This document shows, piece after piece, positions 6,874 to 15,385 of a DNA stretch of 64,000 nt. Numbering within the stretch: the stretch's first letter is position 1; the number at the start of each line of letters is the position of its first letter. The stretch is from positions 1 to 64,000 of the forward strand of contig DATIYF010000102.1 in NCBI GenBank assembly GCA_035517775.1. Reading direction: 5' to 3'. The DNA comes from DATIYF01 sp035517775 (GTDB lineage Bacteria > Acidobacteriota > Terriglobia > Terriglobales > Acidobacteriaceae). The position numbers were made by a program, and so were the translations under genes. Under the pieces are notes generated by a model. The model did no database searches and had not been told where the DNA came from. It saw nothing but the letters and a program-made list of their open reading frames with translations.

Positions 6874-8514
6874 GTGCCGGAGCCGTCAAACCAAATTTAC
6901 GACGCCATTGTTGTGGGCGGCGGCCACAACGGCCTGACTGCGGCGGCCTATCTGGCGCGCGCCGGATTGCGCACGCTGGTTGTGGAGCGGCGCGAGATGG
7001 TGGGCGGTTGCTGTGTGACCGAGGAGATTGCGCCGGGCTGCCGCGCCTCCACTACTTCTTACATCGCCAGCATGTTGCGGCCGGAAGTGATTCAGGAACT
7101 GCGCCTGGGGGAGTTCGGGCTGCGGATGATTCCCTGCGATCCGGCGATCCAGGTGCCCTTTCCTGACGGGCATGTTTTGCCGTGGTGGGCGGAGCGGGAG
7201 CGCGCCCGAGCCGAGTTCAGAAGAGTCTGCCCGAGGGATGCAGACCGCTTCGTTCAGATAGATGAGCAGCTTAAGAAGCTGGCGCGCTATCTGCAGCCAT
7301 TTTTTATGGAGCCGCCGCCAGAGATTAACGCGAGCGCCGCCGGCTGGGCAGACCTGTTGCGAGTGGGGCGAAGATTCCGGGGGATTTCCAGCGCGGAGGT
7401 GGCGCAACTGGTCTCTTTTCTTACGGGGAGCCTGGGGGAATTTCTCGACCACAACTACCGCTCGGAAAAAATCAAGACCATGTTCCTGGCCAACAATGTG
7501 TACGGCAAGCATGGGGGACCGTACCAGCCGGGGACGGCGATCGGGCTGCTGTTTCATTTGCTGAGCGGCGGCGAGCATGAGCTGCAAGGATTCTCGGGAC
7601 ACGTGATTGGGGGCATGGGGGCAATTACGCAGGCGCTGGCGGCGGCGGGGCGCAAGATGGGGGTAGAGATCAGGACTTCTTCGCCGGTGGCACAGATTGA
7701 GGCGCGGCAGGGCGAGGCACGCGGCGTGGTGCTTGAAGATGGAAGCGAGATTCGGGGGCGCATGGTGCTCTCCAATGCGGACCCCAAGCGGACTTTTCTG
7801 CAGATGCTCCCGGCGAGCGAACTGCCCGGGGATTTTCTGGAGGCGGTGCGCGGCATCAAGATGGATGGCCCCTGCGCCAAGGTGAATTTTGTGCTGGCGG
7901 AAGAGCCGCGCTTCACGGGGACACCGGCGAGCCACACGCCGCTTGAGCGCACGTTCTACACGCTGGTGCCGTCGCTGGAGTTTGCCGAACGCTGCTATGA
8001 CATTGCCAAATACGGCGAGATTCCCGAGGAGCTGTGGGTGGATTGCGTGGTTTCCTCGAATGCCGATGATTCGCTGGCGCCCGCGGGCAAGCATATCCTG
8101 ACCTGCTTTGTGCAGTACGTACCTTATCGTTTGCGGCGGCAGGCCGATTGCGGGGCCAGCTGGGATGAGCAGCGCGATGTGCTGGGCGAGCGGGTAGTGA
8201 GGAAGATCGGCGAGTACGCCCCCAACGTTCCGGAGTCGATTCTTGCCATGCAGGTGCTGACACCGCTTGACCTGGAGCGTACCTACGGCCTGACGGAAGG
8301 AAATATTTTTCACGGCGACCTGCGGCTGGAACAGCTTTTCTTTATGCGCCCGGTGGCGGGGTGGTCGCAGTATCGTACGCCGATCGAGGGACTTTATCTT
8401 TGCGGAGCAGGAGCACATCCCGGCGGCGGGGTAACAGGCGCTCCGGGGCGAAATGCCGCGCATCAAGCTTTGCGGGACTGGAAGAAAGGACGATTCAAGC
8501 GAGCGAAGCGATGA
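6874..8514 (+). CDS. NAD(P)/FAD-dependent oxidoreductase, phytoene-desaturase/PYROXD2-like
   Basis: A 546-residue flavoprotein. The N-terminal dinucleotide-binding fold is plain: YDAIVVGGGHNGLTAAAYLA with GxGxxG, then VVERREMVGGCC. A C-terminal FAD segment reads GLYLCGAGAHPGGGVTGAPG, the signature of the phytoene-dehydrogenase-like superfamily, and the overall sequence resembles the PYROXD2 branch. I chose a GTG start giving MPEPSNQIYDAIVVGGG, because homologues begin a few residues before the nucleotide-binding fold and the upstream in-frame extension looks non-coding; an ATG at 6799 is the alternative. Its stop overlaps the next start (ATGA), so it is translationally coupled to the DAO-family enzyme. 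The substrate is unknown; context suggests an amine or amine-derived compound. Confidence 0.85.
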   Translation: MPEPSNQIYDAIVVGGGHNGLTAAAYLARAGLRTLVVERREMVGGCCVTEEIAPGCRASTTSYIASMLRPEVIQELRLGEFGLRMIPCDPAIQVPFPDGHVLPWWAERERARAEFRRVCPRDADRFVQIDEQLKKLARYLQPFFMEPPPEINASAAGWADLLRVGRRFRGISSAEVAQLVSFLTGSLGEFLDHNYRSEKIKTMFLANNVYGKHGGPYQPGTAIGLLFHLLSGGEHELQGFSGHVIGGMGAITQALAAAGRKMGVEIRTSSPVAQIEARQGEARGVVLEDGSEIRGRMVLSNADPKRTFLQMLPASELPGDFLEAVRGIKMDGPCAKVNFVLAEEPRFTGTPASHTPLERTFYTLVPSLEFAERCYDIAKYGEIPEELWVDCVVSSNADDSLAPAGKHILTCFVQYVPYRLRRQADCGASWDEQRDVLGERVVRKIGEYAPNVPESILAMQVLTPLDLERTYGLTEGNIFHGDLRLEQLFFMRPVAGWSQYRTPIEGLYLCGAGAHPGGGVTGAPGRNAAHQALRDWKKGRFKRAKR

Positions 8515-9713
8515 GCCAGGGGCTGCCGAAAACCGCGGATTTCGTCATTCTGGGCGCCGGGGTGATGGGCGCTTCGCTGGCCTTTCAGCTGGCGCGGCGC
8601 AAGGCGGGAAAGATCGTGGTGATCGAGAAAGACCACGTCGGGCGCGGCGGCAGCGGACGCTCTTCGGCGCTGATCCGCATGCACTACAGCTTTCCGCCCG
8701 AGGTGCAGCTGGCGCTGATCAGTCTGGGCATGTTCCGGAACTGGCAGCAGATTGTGGGCGAGCCGGGTGACTTCCGCAAAACCGGGTTTGTGCGGCTGGT
8801 GCACCCGAACGAAGGCGAGCGGCTGCGGCGAAACGTGGAGATGCAACGCGGGCTGGGAGTGAATGTGCGGCTGATGGGGCGCGCCGAACTGGCCGAGTTG
8901 GAGCCGGACTGGAACCTGGATGAAGTCGAGAGCGCGGCTTACGAGCCGGATTCCGGGTATGGCGACGGCGCCGGAGTGGCGAACGACTTCTTGAGCAGCG
9001 CGCGGGCGCAGGGCGTTACGTATTTGCCGAAAACTCAGGCGCTCTCATTCTGCATAACCGGCGGGCGCGTCACGGGTGTGAATACCGATCAGGGAGAGAT
9101 GGCCGCGCCGGTGGTGATTGCTGCAACGGGGCCATGGACGCGGCCGCTGTTCCAGGCCGTGGGATATGAGCCGCCGATTGAAACGGAATATCACCAGGTG
9201 GCAATCCTGAAAAATCCGCCGGGCATGAAGGCCGGCGGTTGCGCGTGTATTGATTCGGTGACGGCGACTTATTTTCGCTCTGACGGGCCGGATAAATTTC
9301 TGATCGGCGATTTTTACGGCCAGCGCTGCCTTGATCCGGAAGGCGTTCGGCGGGTGGATCCGGATAATTTTCCGCAGCGGCCGGGGGATGATTCTCTGGC
9401 GGAGATGATCGAGCGGGCGAGCAAGCGGGTGCCGAAGCTGGTTAATGCCGAAGTGATGCGGGGCGTGACCGGCGTGTATGACATGACGCCGGATTCGCGG
9501 CCTCTGCTGGGAGAAGTGCCGAGCGTGAAGGGCTTGCATATCTGTGCCGGATTTTCCGGCATGGGGTTCAAGATTTCGCCGGCGATCGGGCTGGTGATGT
9601 CAGAATTGCTGCTGGATGGGCGGGCGAAGACGGTAGATATCACTGCCTTCCTGCCGAGCCGTTTTGCGGAAGGGAAAGCGATCAAGGCGGAGTTTGAGTA
9701 CGCGGACGATTAA
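8511..9713 (+). CDS. FAD-dependent oxidoreductase of the DAO family, sarcosine oxidase-like
   Basis: A 400-residue flavoenzyme of the D-amino-acid-oxidase fold. The N-terminus carries ADFVILGAGVMGASLAFQLA (GxGxxG) and VVIEKDHVGRGGSGRSSALI, the usual FAD-binding start. The C-terminal half has GVYDMTPDSRPLLGEVP and HICAGFSGMGFKISPAIG, the conserved substrate/FAD-binding end seen in sarcosine and dimethylglycine oxidases/dehydrogenases. The start overlaps the preceding stop by four bases. Together with the BHMT-like gene 72 bases downstream and the divergent choline-monooxygenase-like gene, it could remove methyl groups from dimethylglycine or sarcosine formed from betaine. I see no folate-binding GcvT domain fused to it, so the C1 product would be formaldehyde or passed to another protein. 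Confidence 0.85.
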   Translation: MSQGLPKTADFVILGAGVMGASLAFQLARRKAGKIVVIEKDHVGRGGSGRSSALIRMHYSFPPEVQLALISLGMFRNWQQIVGEPGDFRKTGFVRLVHPNEGERLRRNVEMQRGLGVNVRLMGRAELAELEPDWNLDEVESAAYEPDSGYGDGAGVANDFLSSARAQGVTYLPKTQALSFCITGGRVTGVNTDQGEMAAPVVIAATGPWTRPLFQAVGYEPPIETEYHQVAILKNPPGMKAGGCACIDSVTATYFRSDGPDKFLIGDFYGQRCLDPEGVRRVDPDNFPQRPGDDSLAEMIERASKRVPKLVNAEVMRGVTGVYDMTPDSRPLLGEVPSVKGLHICAGFSGMGFKISPAIGLVMSELLLDGRAKTVDITAFLPSRFAEGKAIKAEFEYADD

Positions 9714-9785
9714 CGGATGAAGGCATTCATGGGCGGGGCAGAGCCTCGCCCCCACACAAGCACAGCCAACATGCCAGGAGAGAGC

Positions 9786-10766
9786 ATGAAGAAGAAAGGC
9801 ATTCTGGAGCGGTTGCAGGAGGGTCCGGTTCTGGGCGATGGCGGATATCTGCTGGAGCTGGAAAAACGCGGCTGGGTGCGTGCGGGGCCGTTTACGCCCG
9901 AGGTGGCGCTGAACAATCCGGAGGCGCTGCGCGAGCTGCATCGCGAGTTTCGCGAGGCGGGTTCGGAGGTGCTGCAGGCACTGACTTTTTATGCCAGCCG
10001 CGACAAGCTGGCTACGGTCGGCCTGGAAGACCAGCTCGAGGAGCTGAACCGGGCCGCGGTCCGCATTGCGCGTGAAGTGGCGGGCGACAGGTGCCTGGTG
10101 GCGGGCAACCTCAGTCTCACATGGATGTACGAACCGGGCAGCCCGTCTGCGGCCGACCGTGTGCGCCGGACCTTTGATGAGCAATTGGCGGTGCAGGTGG
10201 AAGAGGGCGTGGATTTCATTATCGGCGAGACTTTTTCCTGGGTGGGCGAGGCTTTGCTGGCGGTGGAGCGCGCGCGAAAGACCGGGCTTCCGGTGATGGT
10301 CACGATTTGCCTGGAAAATAGGGAAGACACTCTGGAAGGGATGAGCATGGGTGACGCGGCCAAGGCGCTGGCGGATGCCGGAGCTGACATTGTTGGCATG
10401 AACTGCCTGCGTCCGCCGGAGCACACTCTTTCTTACATGGAGCAGATGAGGAAAGCGGTGAGTGGATATCTTGCCTGCCAGCCGGTGGCGTATCACACGC
10501 CGAAAAGCACGCCGGATTTTTCCAGCCTGCCGGAATTTCCGCTGGGGCTTGACCCGCTGCAGCTCACGCGCAAGGAAATGGCGGAGTACGCCAGGGGTGC
10601 GCGGGAGATTGGCGTGAACTACATCGGGGCGTGCTGCGGAGCGGTGGCGATCCACATTCGGGAAATGGCGCAGGTATTGGGAAAGCTGCCCGAGGAGACG
10701 CGGGTATGGAAGAAGGGCGGCGAGAAGCCCATGTCAGCCTATGAGTACTACGGGCACGACCGGTAG
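9786..10766 (+). CDS. Homocysteine S-methyltransferase family protein, betaine-homocysteine methyltransferase-like
   Basis: A 326-residue TIM-barrel methyltransferase. The start follows AGGAG and gives MKKKGILERLQEGPVLGDGG, the normal family opening. Zinc ligands are the Cys in VGMNCLRPP and the adjacent pair in YIGACCGAVAIHIRE, matching the GxNC and GxCCG pattern of betaine-homocysteine methyltransferase (PF02574). The family moves a methyl group from betaine or a related donor to homocysteine, giving methionine. Its position after a sarcosine-oxidase-like gene and opposite a choline-monooxygenase-like gene supports betaine as donor, but S-methylmethionine or another methyl donor cannot be excluded. 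Confidence 0.88.
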   Translation: MKKKGILERLQEGPVLGDGGYLLELEKRGWVRAGPFTPEVALNNPEALRELHREFREAGSEVLQALTFYASRDKLATVGLEDQLEELNRAAVRIAREVAGDRCLVAGNLSLTWMYEPGSPSAADRVRRTFDEQLAVQVEEGVDFIIGETFSWVGEALLAVERARKTGLPVMVTICLENREDTLEGMSMGDAAKALADAGADIVGMNCLRPPEHTLSYMEQMRKAVSGYLACQPVAYHTPKSTPDFSSLPEFPLGLDPLQLTRKEMAEYARGAREIGVNYIGACCGAVAIHIREMAQVLGKLPEETRVWKKGGEKPMSAYEYYGHDR

Positions 10767-11077
10767 CGTAATTGCCGGTCCGCGCACGGTGGAAGGGTTG
10801 CCACCGAAGTCGAGCCCCGCTTGGCCTCTGATTGTTACTGTTTCTTAACATTCCCAGCAGGCGATTTGACATCGCAGCCACAAGCGGAGAACCTTATAAG
10901 CACAAACAGGAATTTCGATTGGACTCGGCGCGCAGCGGGCACCTAAACTTCTTCATCGTCTCCAGGGGAGCAGGACCCGGACCATGTCCGCACAATCGTA
11001 ACTATCTTCCTGCTCATCCGGCTCTTAAACTGGGAAAAAGCCGGGTACCACTGTGGGGCCTGACAAGGAACTGAGGA
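10767..11077. other. Non-coding gap before the phosphorylase gene
   Basis: No credible gene. It should carry the promoter of the glucan phosphorylase. A TTGACA at 10866 and TATAAG at 10895 are present but 23 bases apart, too far for a standard sigma-70 promoter. A Shine-Dalgarno-like AAGGA sits just before the TTG start of the next gene. No riboswitch fold recognised. Confidence 0.5.
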
Positions 11078-13765
11078 TTGAACCCGACTGAGCATAGCAT
11101 TGAGAGTGTAGGGCATTCGTCACCAGGAGACGGTGGCAGCCACGTGTTGACCCGGCAGGAGATTTCGAACCTGGCGGCCGACGGCGGCCAGCCTGCCGAA
11201 ACGCTGATGAACGTGGTGGCGCTGATTGCCAGCCGCTTTCACGCGGACGTCTGCTCGGTGTATCTGCTGGAGCCCGATCGCGCCAACCTGGTGCTGGCGG
11301 CAACGCTGGGCCTGCGGCCGCAGTGCATTGGCACACTGCGCATGAGTTTGTTTGAGGGCCTGGCCGGCCTGGTGGCCGAGCAAGTGCGGCCGGTGGCGGT
11401 GGAGCAGGCGCAAAGCCATCCCCGGTTCAAATATTTCAAGGAAGCCGGCGAGGAATCCTACCAGTCGTTTCTGGGCGTGCCCATCATTGACCGCGGCGTA
11501 CTGCAAGGCGTGCTGGTGGTCCAGAGCATTGAAGCGCGCGCCTTTGGCGAAGCTGAGATCGGGCTGCTTTCGGAGGCAGCCGCGCAGGTGGCGCCGGTGG
11601 TCAGCGAGGCCCGCTCGCTCGACCGCTTTATCGCGCCGGTGCAGGAGAGGTTGTGGGCGCTGGCGCGTAACCTGTGGTGGAGCTGGGACCACGACGCCAG
11701 CGGGCTGTTTCGCGATCTCGAGCCGGTGCGCTGGCGAGCCCTTGACCACAATCCCATTGCCCTGCTGAATGAGATTCCGCTGGCCGGAATCGAACGCCGG
11801 GCGCGAGAATCGGTGCTGCACAGCCGGATCAACTATGCCTACCGCCGCATGCAGGAGTATTTAAACGCCGACCGCACCTGGGGGGCGCGTCATGCGGGAA
11901 TTCTGCGTCCCCGGCCGGTGGCTTACTTTTCCGCCGAGTTCGGCCTGCACGTCTCCATTCCGGAATATTCCGGAGGCCTGGGAGTCCTGGCCGGGGATCA
12001 CATCAAGAGCGCCTCCGATCTTGGGATTCCCCTGATTGGCGTTGGCCTGTTTTACGGGCAGGGATATTTCCGGCAGCTGCTCGATCAGAATGGATGGCAG
12101 CACGAAGGCTACATCGAAACCGATGTCAGCCGCCTGCCTATGGAGCCGGCCATCGGCAAGAACGGCCAGGCGGTGGCGGTGGAAATCGAAACCCGCAGCG
12201 GTCTGCTGCGCGCCAAGGTCTGGCGCATGAAGGTGGGGCGCTGCGATTTGCTGTTGCTCGATTCGAACGCCGAAGGCAACGCGCCGGAGGATCGCGAGCT
12301 CACGTCGCGGCTCTATGGCGGCGACCGGCGGGTGCGCGTCCGGCAGGAAGTGCTGCTGGGCGTGGGCGGCTTTCGCGCTCTGAAGGCCATGGGCGTTACC
12401 CCCGGCGTTCTTCACCTGAACGAGGGCCACAGCGGCTTTGCAGTGCTTGAGGCCATCCGCACACGCATGCAAGAGGAAGGAGTGGACTTCAACCACGCCG
12501 TGCCGCGCGTGGCCCGCGAGGTTGTGTTCACCACCCACACCCCTGTGCCCGCCGGCCACGACCGCTTCGACGCCGGACTGATCGAAGAGCACCTGGGACC
12601 GCTGCGCGAAAGCTTGGGCTTGAGCCATGACACGCTGATGGCGATCGGGCGGGCGAATCCCAGTGACCACAATGAGGAATTCTGCATGACCGTGCTGGGC
12701 CTGCGTCTTTCGCGGCGGGCCAATGCAGTCTCTGCTCTGCACGGTGAAGTCTCGCGCGCCATGTGGGCGTGCCTTTATCCGGGAAAGTGGGAAGACGAAG
12801 TTCCAATCGGGCACATCACCAACGGGGTGCACGTTCCCTCCTGGCTGGCGCCGCAGATGTTCCGCCTCTATGACCGCCATCTGGGCACGAACTGGCACGA
12901 GCACAGCGGCGAAGCCAAAATCTGGGAGGGCATTGAGGGCGTGGACGACGGCGAGCTCTGGGAAACTCACCTCAGCCTGAAGTTCCGGCTGGTGGAGTTC
13001 GTCCGCGAGCGGGCGGTCGAGCAGGCGGGCTACCGCGGGGAACCGCCTGAGATGCTGCAGCGGTTGAGCGGGGTGCTCAGCCCCGATGCGCTGACCATCG
13101 GCTTTGCCCGGCGCTTCGCGACCTACAAGCGCGCCAACCTGCTGCTGGCCGATATCGAAAAGCTGGCCGCGATCGTGAACGATCCCAAGCGCCCGGTGCA
13201 GTTTGTTTTCGCCGGCAAGGCGCACCCGCTGGATGAACCCGGCAAGCGCGTGCTGCAGCAGGTGGCGCAACTGATGAAGGACCCGCAGTTTGCAGAGAAA
13301 TTTGTCTTCGTGGAAGATTACGACCTCAACGTGGGGCGCCATTTTGTGCAGGGCGTGGACGTCTGGCTGAACAATCCCCGCCGCCCGCTTGAAGCCTCGG
13401 GCACCAGCGGCCAGAAGGTGGTGCTGAACGGCGGCTTGAATCTTTCTGTGCTCGATGGCTGGTGGGCGGAAGCTTACGACGGACTGAACGGCTTTGCCAT
13501 CGGCACGGGCAGAACTCACGCCGACATGGACGTTCACGACAGCCGGGACGGGGAGGATCTTTACCGCGTGCTGCGCGAGGAAGTGGTGCCGCTCTATTAC
13601 GAGCGCGATCGCGACGGCCTGCCCCGGGGATGGATCAAGCGCATGAAGCGTACTATCCGCACCCTGGGCTGGCGTTTTAATGCCGACCGGATGGTGATGG
13701 ACTACGTTTCGAAGTGTTATGTTCCCGCGGCGGGGGGCACTTCCAGCGACATGCGCGGACATTGA
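11078..13765 (+). CDS. glgP: Alpha-glucan phosphorylase (GT35) with N-terminal GAF domain
   Basis: An 895-residue protein. Residues about 40-178 form a GAF domain (SRFHADVCSVYLLEPD, then GLAGLVAEQVRPVAVEQ and SFLGVPIIDRGVLQGVLVVQ), resembling the GAF of PtsP-type proteins. From about 185 (PVQERLWALARNLWWSWD) it is a DUF3417-type phosphorylase start, followed by the GT35 catalytic part with YFSAEFGLHVSIPEYSGGLG and the pyridoxal-phosphate segment EASGTSGQKVVLNGGLN, whose K780 should bind the cofactor. The enzyme releases glucose-1-phosphate from glycogen or maltodextrin. The GAF domain is not part of a normal phosphorylase and suggests control by a small ligand. Start is TTG with AAGGA upstream; no ATG lies nearby, so the extent of the N-terminus is slightly uncertain. 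Confidence 0.88.
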   Translation: MNPTEHSIESVGHSSPGDGGSHVLTRQEISNLAADGGQPAETLMNVVALIASRFHADVCSVYLLEPDRANLVLAATLGLRPQCIGTLRMSLFEGLAGLVAEQVRPVAVEQAQSHPRFKYFKEAGEESYQSFLGVPIIDRGVLQGVLVVQSIEARAFGEAEIGLLSEAAAQVAPVVSEARSLDRFIAPVQERLWALARNLWWSWDHDASGLFRDLEPVRWRALDHNPIALLNEIPLAGIERRARESVLHSRINYAYRRMQEYLNADRTWGARHAGILRPRPVAYFSAEFGLHVSIPEYSGGLGVLAGDHIKSASDLGIPLIGVGLFYGQGYFRQLLDQNGWQHEGYIETDVSRLPMEPAIGKNGQAVAVEIETRSGLLRAKVWRMKVGRCDLLLLDSNAEGNAPEDRELTSRLYGGDRRVRVRQEVLLGVGGFRALKAMGVTPGVLHLNEGHSGFAVLEAIRTRMQEEGVDFNHAVPRVAREVVFTTHTPVPAGHDRFDAGLIEEHLGPLRESLGLSHDTLMAIGRANPSDHNEEFCMTVLGLRLSRRANAVSALHGEVSRAMWACLYPGKWEDEVPIGHITNGVHVPSWLAPQMFRLYDRHLGTNWHEHSGEAKIWEGIEGVDDGELWETHLSLKFRLVEFVRERAVEQAGYRGEPPEMLQRLSGVLSPDALTIGFARRFATYKRANLLLADIEKLAAIVNDPKRPVQFVFAGKAHPLDEPGKRVLQQVAQLMKDPQFAEKFVFVEDYDLNVGRHFVQGVDVWLNNPRRPLEASGTSGQKVVLNGGLNLSVLDGWWAEAYDGLNGFAIGTGRTHADMDVHDSRDGEDLYRVLREEVVPLYYERDRDGLPRGWIKRMKRTIRTLGWRFNADRMVMDYVSKCYVPAAGGTSSDMRGH

Positions 13766-13784
13766 GACTGGCGAGGGGGAGAGA

Positions 13785-13805
13785 GGGGGTGCTGAGTGCA
13801 CCCCC
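13785..13805. terminator. GC-rich hairpin between convergent genes
   Basis: Perfect eight-base stem GGGGGTGC / GCACCCCC with a TGAGT loop, in the short gap between the convergent phosphorylase and DUF1328 genes. There is no U-tract on either side, so it may act as a bidirectional pause, a 3'-end protector or a weak terminator rather than a classical Rho-independent one. Confidence 0.5.
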
Positions 13806-13823
13806 GGCGGGAATGGCCAGAAC

Positions 13824-13994
13824 TTATATGTGGCGCCGGCGACCCAACCCCATGATCAGGGTCACCAGAAAAACAATCAGAAAAACGTAGAACAACAGCT
13901 TGGCGATTCCGGCGGCGACTATTGCCACTCCGCCAAAGCCCAGAATGCCTGCGATAATCGCTACCACCAGAAATACTAGTGCCCAGTAAAGCAT
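13824..13994 (-). CDS. DUF1328 family small membrane protein (YtjA-like)
   Basis: A 56-residue protein that reads MLYWALVFLVVAIIAGILGF, then a second hydrophobic stretch and a basic end (GLGRRRHI). This is the DUF1328/YtjA family, whose members are 50-60 residues with two membrane helices and the LGFGGVAIVAAGIAK loop. The ATG is preceded by GAGAGGAG at good distance. Family function is unknown; members are often linked to envelope stress or general stress. The gene is alone, convergent with the glucan phosphorylase and separated from it by a GC-rich hairpin. Confidence 0.9.
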   Translation of the reverse strand: MLYWALVFLVVAIIAGILGFGGVAIVAAGIAKLLFYVFLIVFLVTLIMGLGRRRHI

Positions 13995-14118
13995 TGGCGT
14001 CTCCTCTCTGGCTGCTTCATCTCATCTTCGTCGTGTCCAGAAGCTTAGCCTTGAATCAACTGTTCCCACCATCCAGAGCTCACCCTAGGCCTTCAGGAAT
14101 CTTTCCCTAGAAACAGGG

Positions 14119-14583
14119 TTAGCGGGCCCGAGCGTGAGAGCGGCGTTCGCGCTTGCGAGTGGCCGCGGCTTTGCGCGCTGCCCGCGAGCGGCTGCCGGCA
14201 GAGCGCCGGCCGGCGGCGCGGTGCGCCTGCTGCGCCAGCGAGCGCTTGGTTCCCGCCGCGCGCCCTTCCCTGCCCAGAGCCCGCGAAATAGCGCGTGAAC
14301 GTTTGCGCGAGGGCCGGTGCCGGCGTGTCTTACCCTTGCCCGTACTTTGCTTTTTTGCGGAGGCAGTGCCTTTGGGAGCGCGCGGCACTTTGATGCCGGC
14401 CCGCCGCGCCTTCGAGAGCCCGATGGCGATGGCCTGCTGCGGCGATCGCGCACCGTGTTTGCCTTCACGCACATGGTGGATCTCTTCCCGAACGAATTCT
14501 CCCGCCTGGGTGGTCGGTGCTTTGCCTTCGCGCGCATCTTCGCGGGCGCGCTCCATCGTCTCTCGCTCTTCTTGATCCGGCAT
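14119..14583 (-). CDS. DUF6496 protein with histone-H1-like basic tail
   Basis: A 154-residue, very basic protein. The first 60 residues hold the DUF6496-type module: TQAGEFVREEIHHVREGKHG, then RSPQQAIAIGLSKARRAGIK. The rest is a low-complexity tail of Lys, Arg, Ala, Ser and Gly (for example RSAGSRSRAARKAAATRKRE), like eukaryotic H1 tails and some bacterial histone-like proteins, so DNA or RNA binding is likely. Of two adjacent ATGs I chose the second because AGGAGG is then five bases upstream rather than two. It is not in an obvious operon. The nucleoid role is inferred from composition; I know of no tested function. Confidence 0.8.
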   Translation of the reverse strand: MPDQEERETMERAREDAREGKAPTTQAGEFVREEIHHVREGKHGARSPQQAIAIGLSKARRAGIKVPRAPKGTASAKKQSTGKGKTRRHRPSRKRSRAISRALGREGRAAGTKRSLAQQAHRAAGRRSAGSRSRAARKAAATRKRERRSHARAR

Positions 14584-14744
14584 CATCGCCTCCTGCTTGA
14601 AATTCTTTCGGATGATATTCAGCGTAACGCCTCGCTGGACGAGTGTTTATCCGGTAGATCGCGTAATCGGATGTAAAAAGGACGGTAAACGAAGGGAGAG
14701 AAAAGTTGCGGTCAAGCCATCGGCAAGATGAGGGAAAATGTGCG

Positions 14745-15287
14745 TCAGCGCGGCTGCGTCCATGGCCGCAGGCGCGGCCACCAGCGGCGGACATTGCGGC
14801 AGTACTCCTCGTAGTCGGCGCCGAATTTCTTACGCAAGGTCGGCTCCTCATAAAAGAGCACAAAGAGGTGGACGCCCAAAGCTACGCAGGCAACGACCGC
14901 AATGGCCGCGGCACTGGCGCGGCCGAAGATAATCCATAGCCCGATCCATCCGGCGGCAAAGCCCACGTACATCGGGTTGCGCACGTAGCGGTAGAAGCCA
15001 ACCACCACCAGTTGCTGTGGGGGCAGGAGCGGAGCCGGCGTGCCGTGTCCAGTCCAGCCAAAATCCCACACGCAGCGCAGCGCTACGGCAAATCCCAAAA
15101 CTGAAGGAATTGCCGCCAGCCATCGCCAGCGCGCCGCCCCCGCCAGTTCAACGCGAAAGCCGAGCCATGGCGGCAGCAGCCAGAACCACAAGGCAAAGAA
15201 GCCAGCGCCGACTGCCAGCGAGGCCAGCGCAGTGGGCCAGTTGTGAGCGGAGGTGAACTCTGGAGCAGTCTGCAATTTGCCGGGCAT
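14745..15287 (-). CDS. Isoprenylcysteine carboxyl methyltransferase family membrane protein
   Basis: A 180-residue integral membrane protein with four to five hydrophobic helices. The C-terminal signature is clear: GFYRYVRNPMYVGF, and then EEPTLRKKFGADYEEYCRNV with RRWWPR, the S-adenosylmethionine-binding motif of the ICMT/PEMT/NnrU-like group. Strong AAGGAGG precedes the start. Members methylate lipids, isoprenoid cysteines or small substrates at the membrane; bacterial substrates are mostly unknown. It is a single gene with about 100-base gaps on both sides. Confidence 0.85.
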   Translation of the reverse strand: MPGKLQTAPEFTSAHNWPTALASLAVGAGFFALWFWLLPPWLGFRVELAGAARWRWLAAIPSVLGFAVALRCVWDFGWTGHGTPAPLLPPQQLVVVGFYRYVRNPMYVGFAAGWIGLWIIFGRASAAAIAVVACVALGVHLFVLFYEEPTLRKKFGADYEEYCRNVRRWWPRLRPWTQPR

Positions 15288-15385
15288 GCACCCTCCTTGC
15301 AGAAGCAGGGCCCGAACTGTGGAAGGGCTATCTTACAACGGCGAGAGGGGCTCAAACTACTGAGGGCCACGAGTTAAGGCTTGTA

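Noticed and set aside
6886..8466. 526-codon open frame antisense to the FAD oxidoreductase gene
   Set aside because: No recognisable domain, Arg/His/Pro-rich composition typical of antisense frames in GC-rich genes, and the plus-strand protein is clearly real.
10866..10900. TTGACA and TATAAG as a sigma-70 promoter for the phosphorylase gene
   Set aside because: The spacing is 23 bases, well beyond 16-18. Either element could be used alone, but the pair is not a convincing promoter.
11861..13801. 646-codon open frame antisense to the glucan phosphorylase gene
   Set aside because: Shadow of the phosphorylase coding sequence; no domain, no ribosome site.
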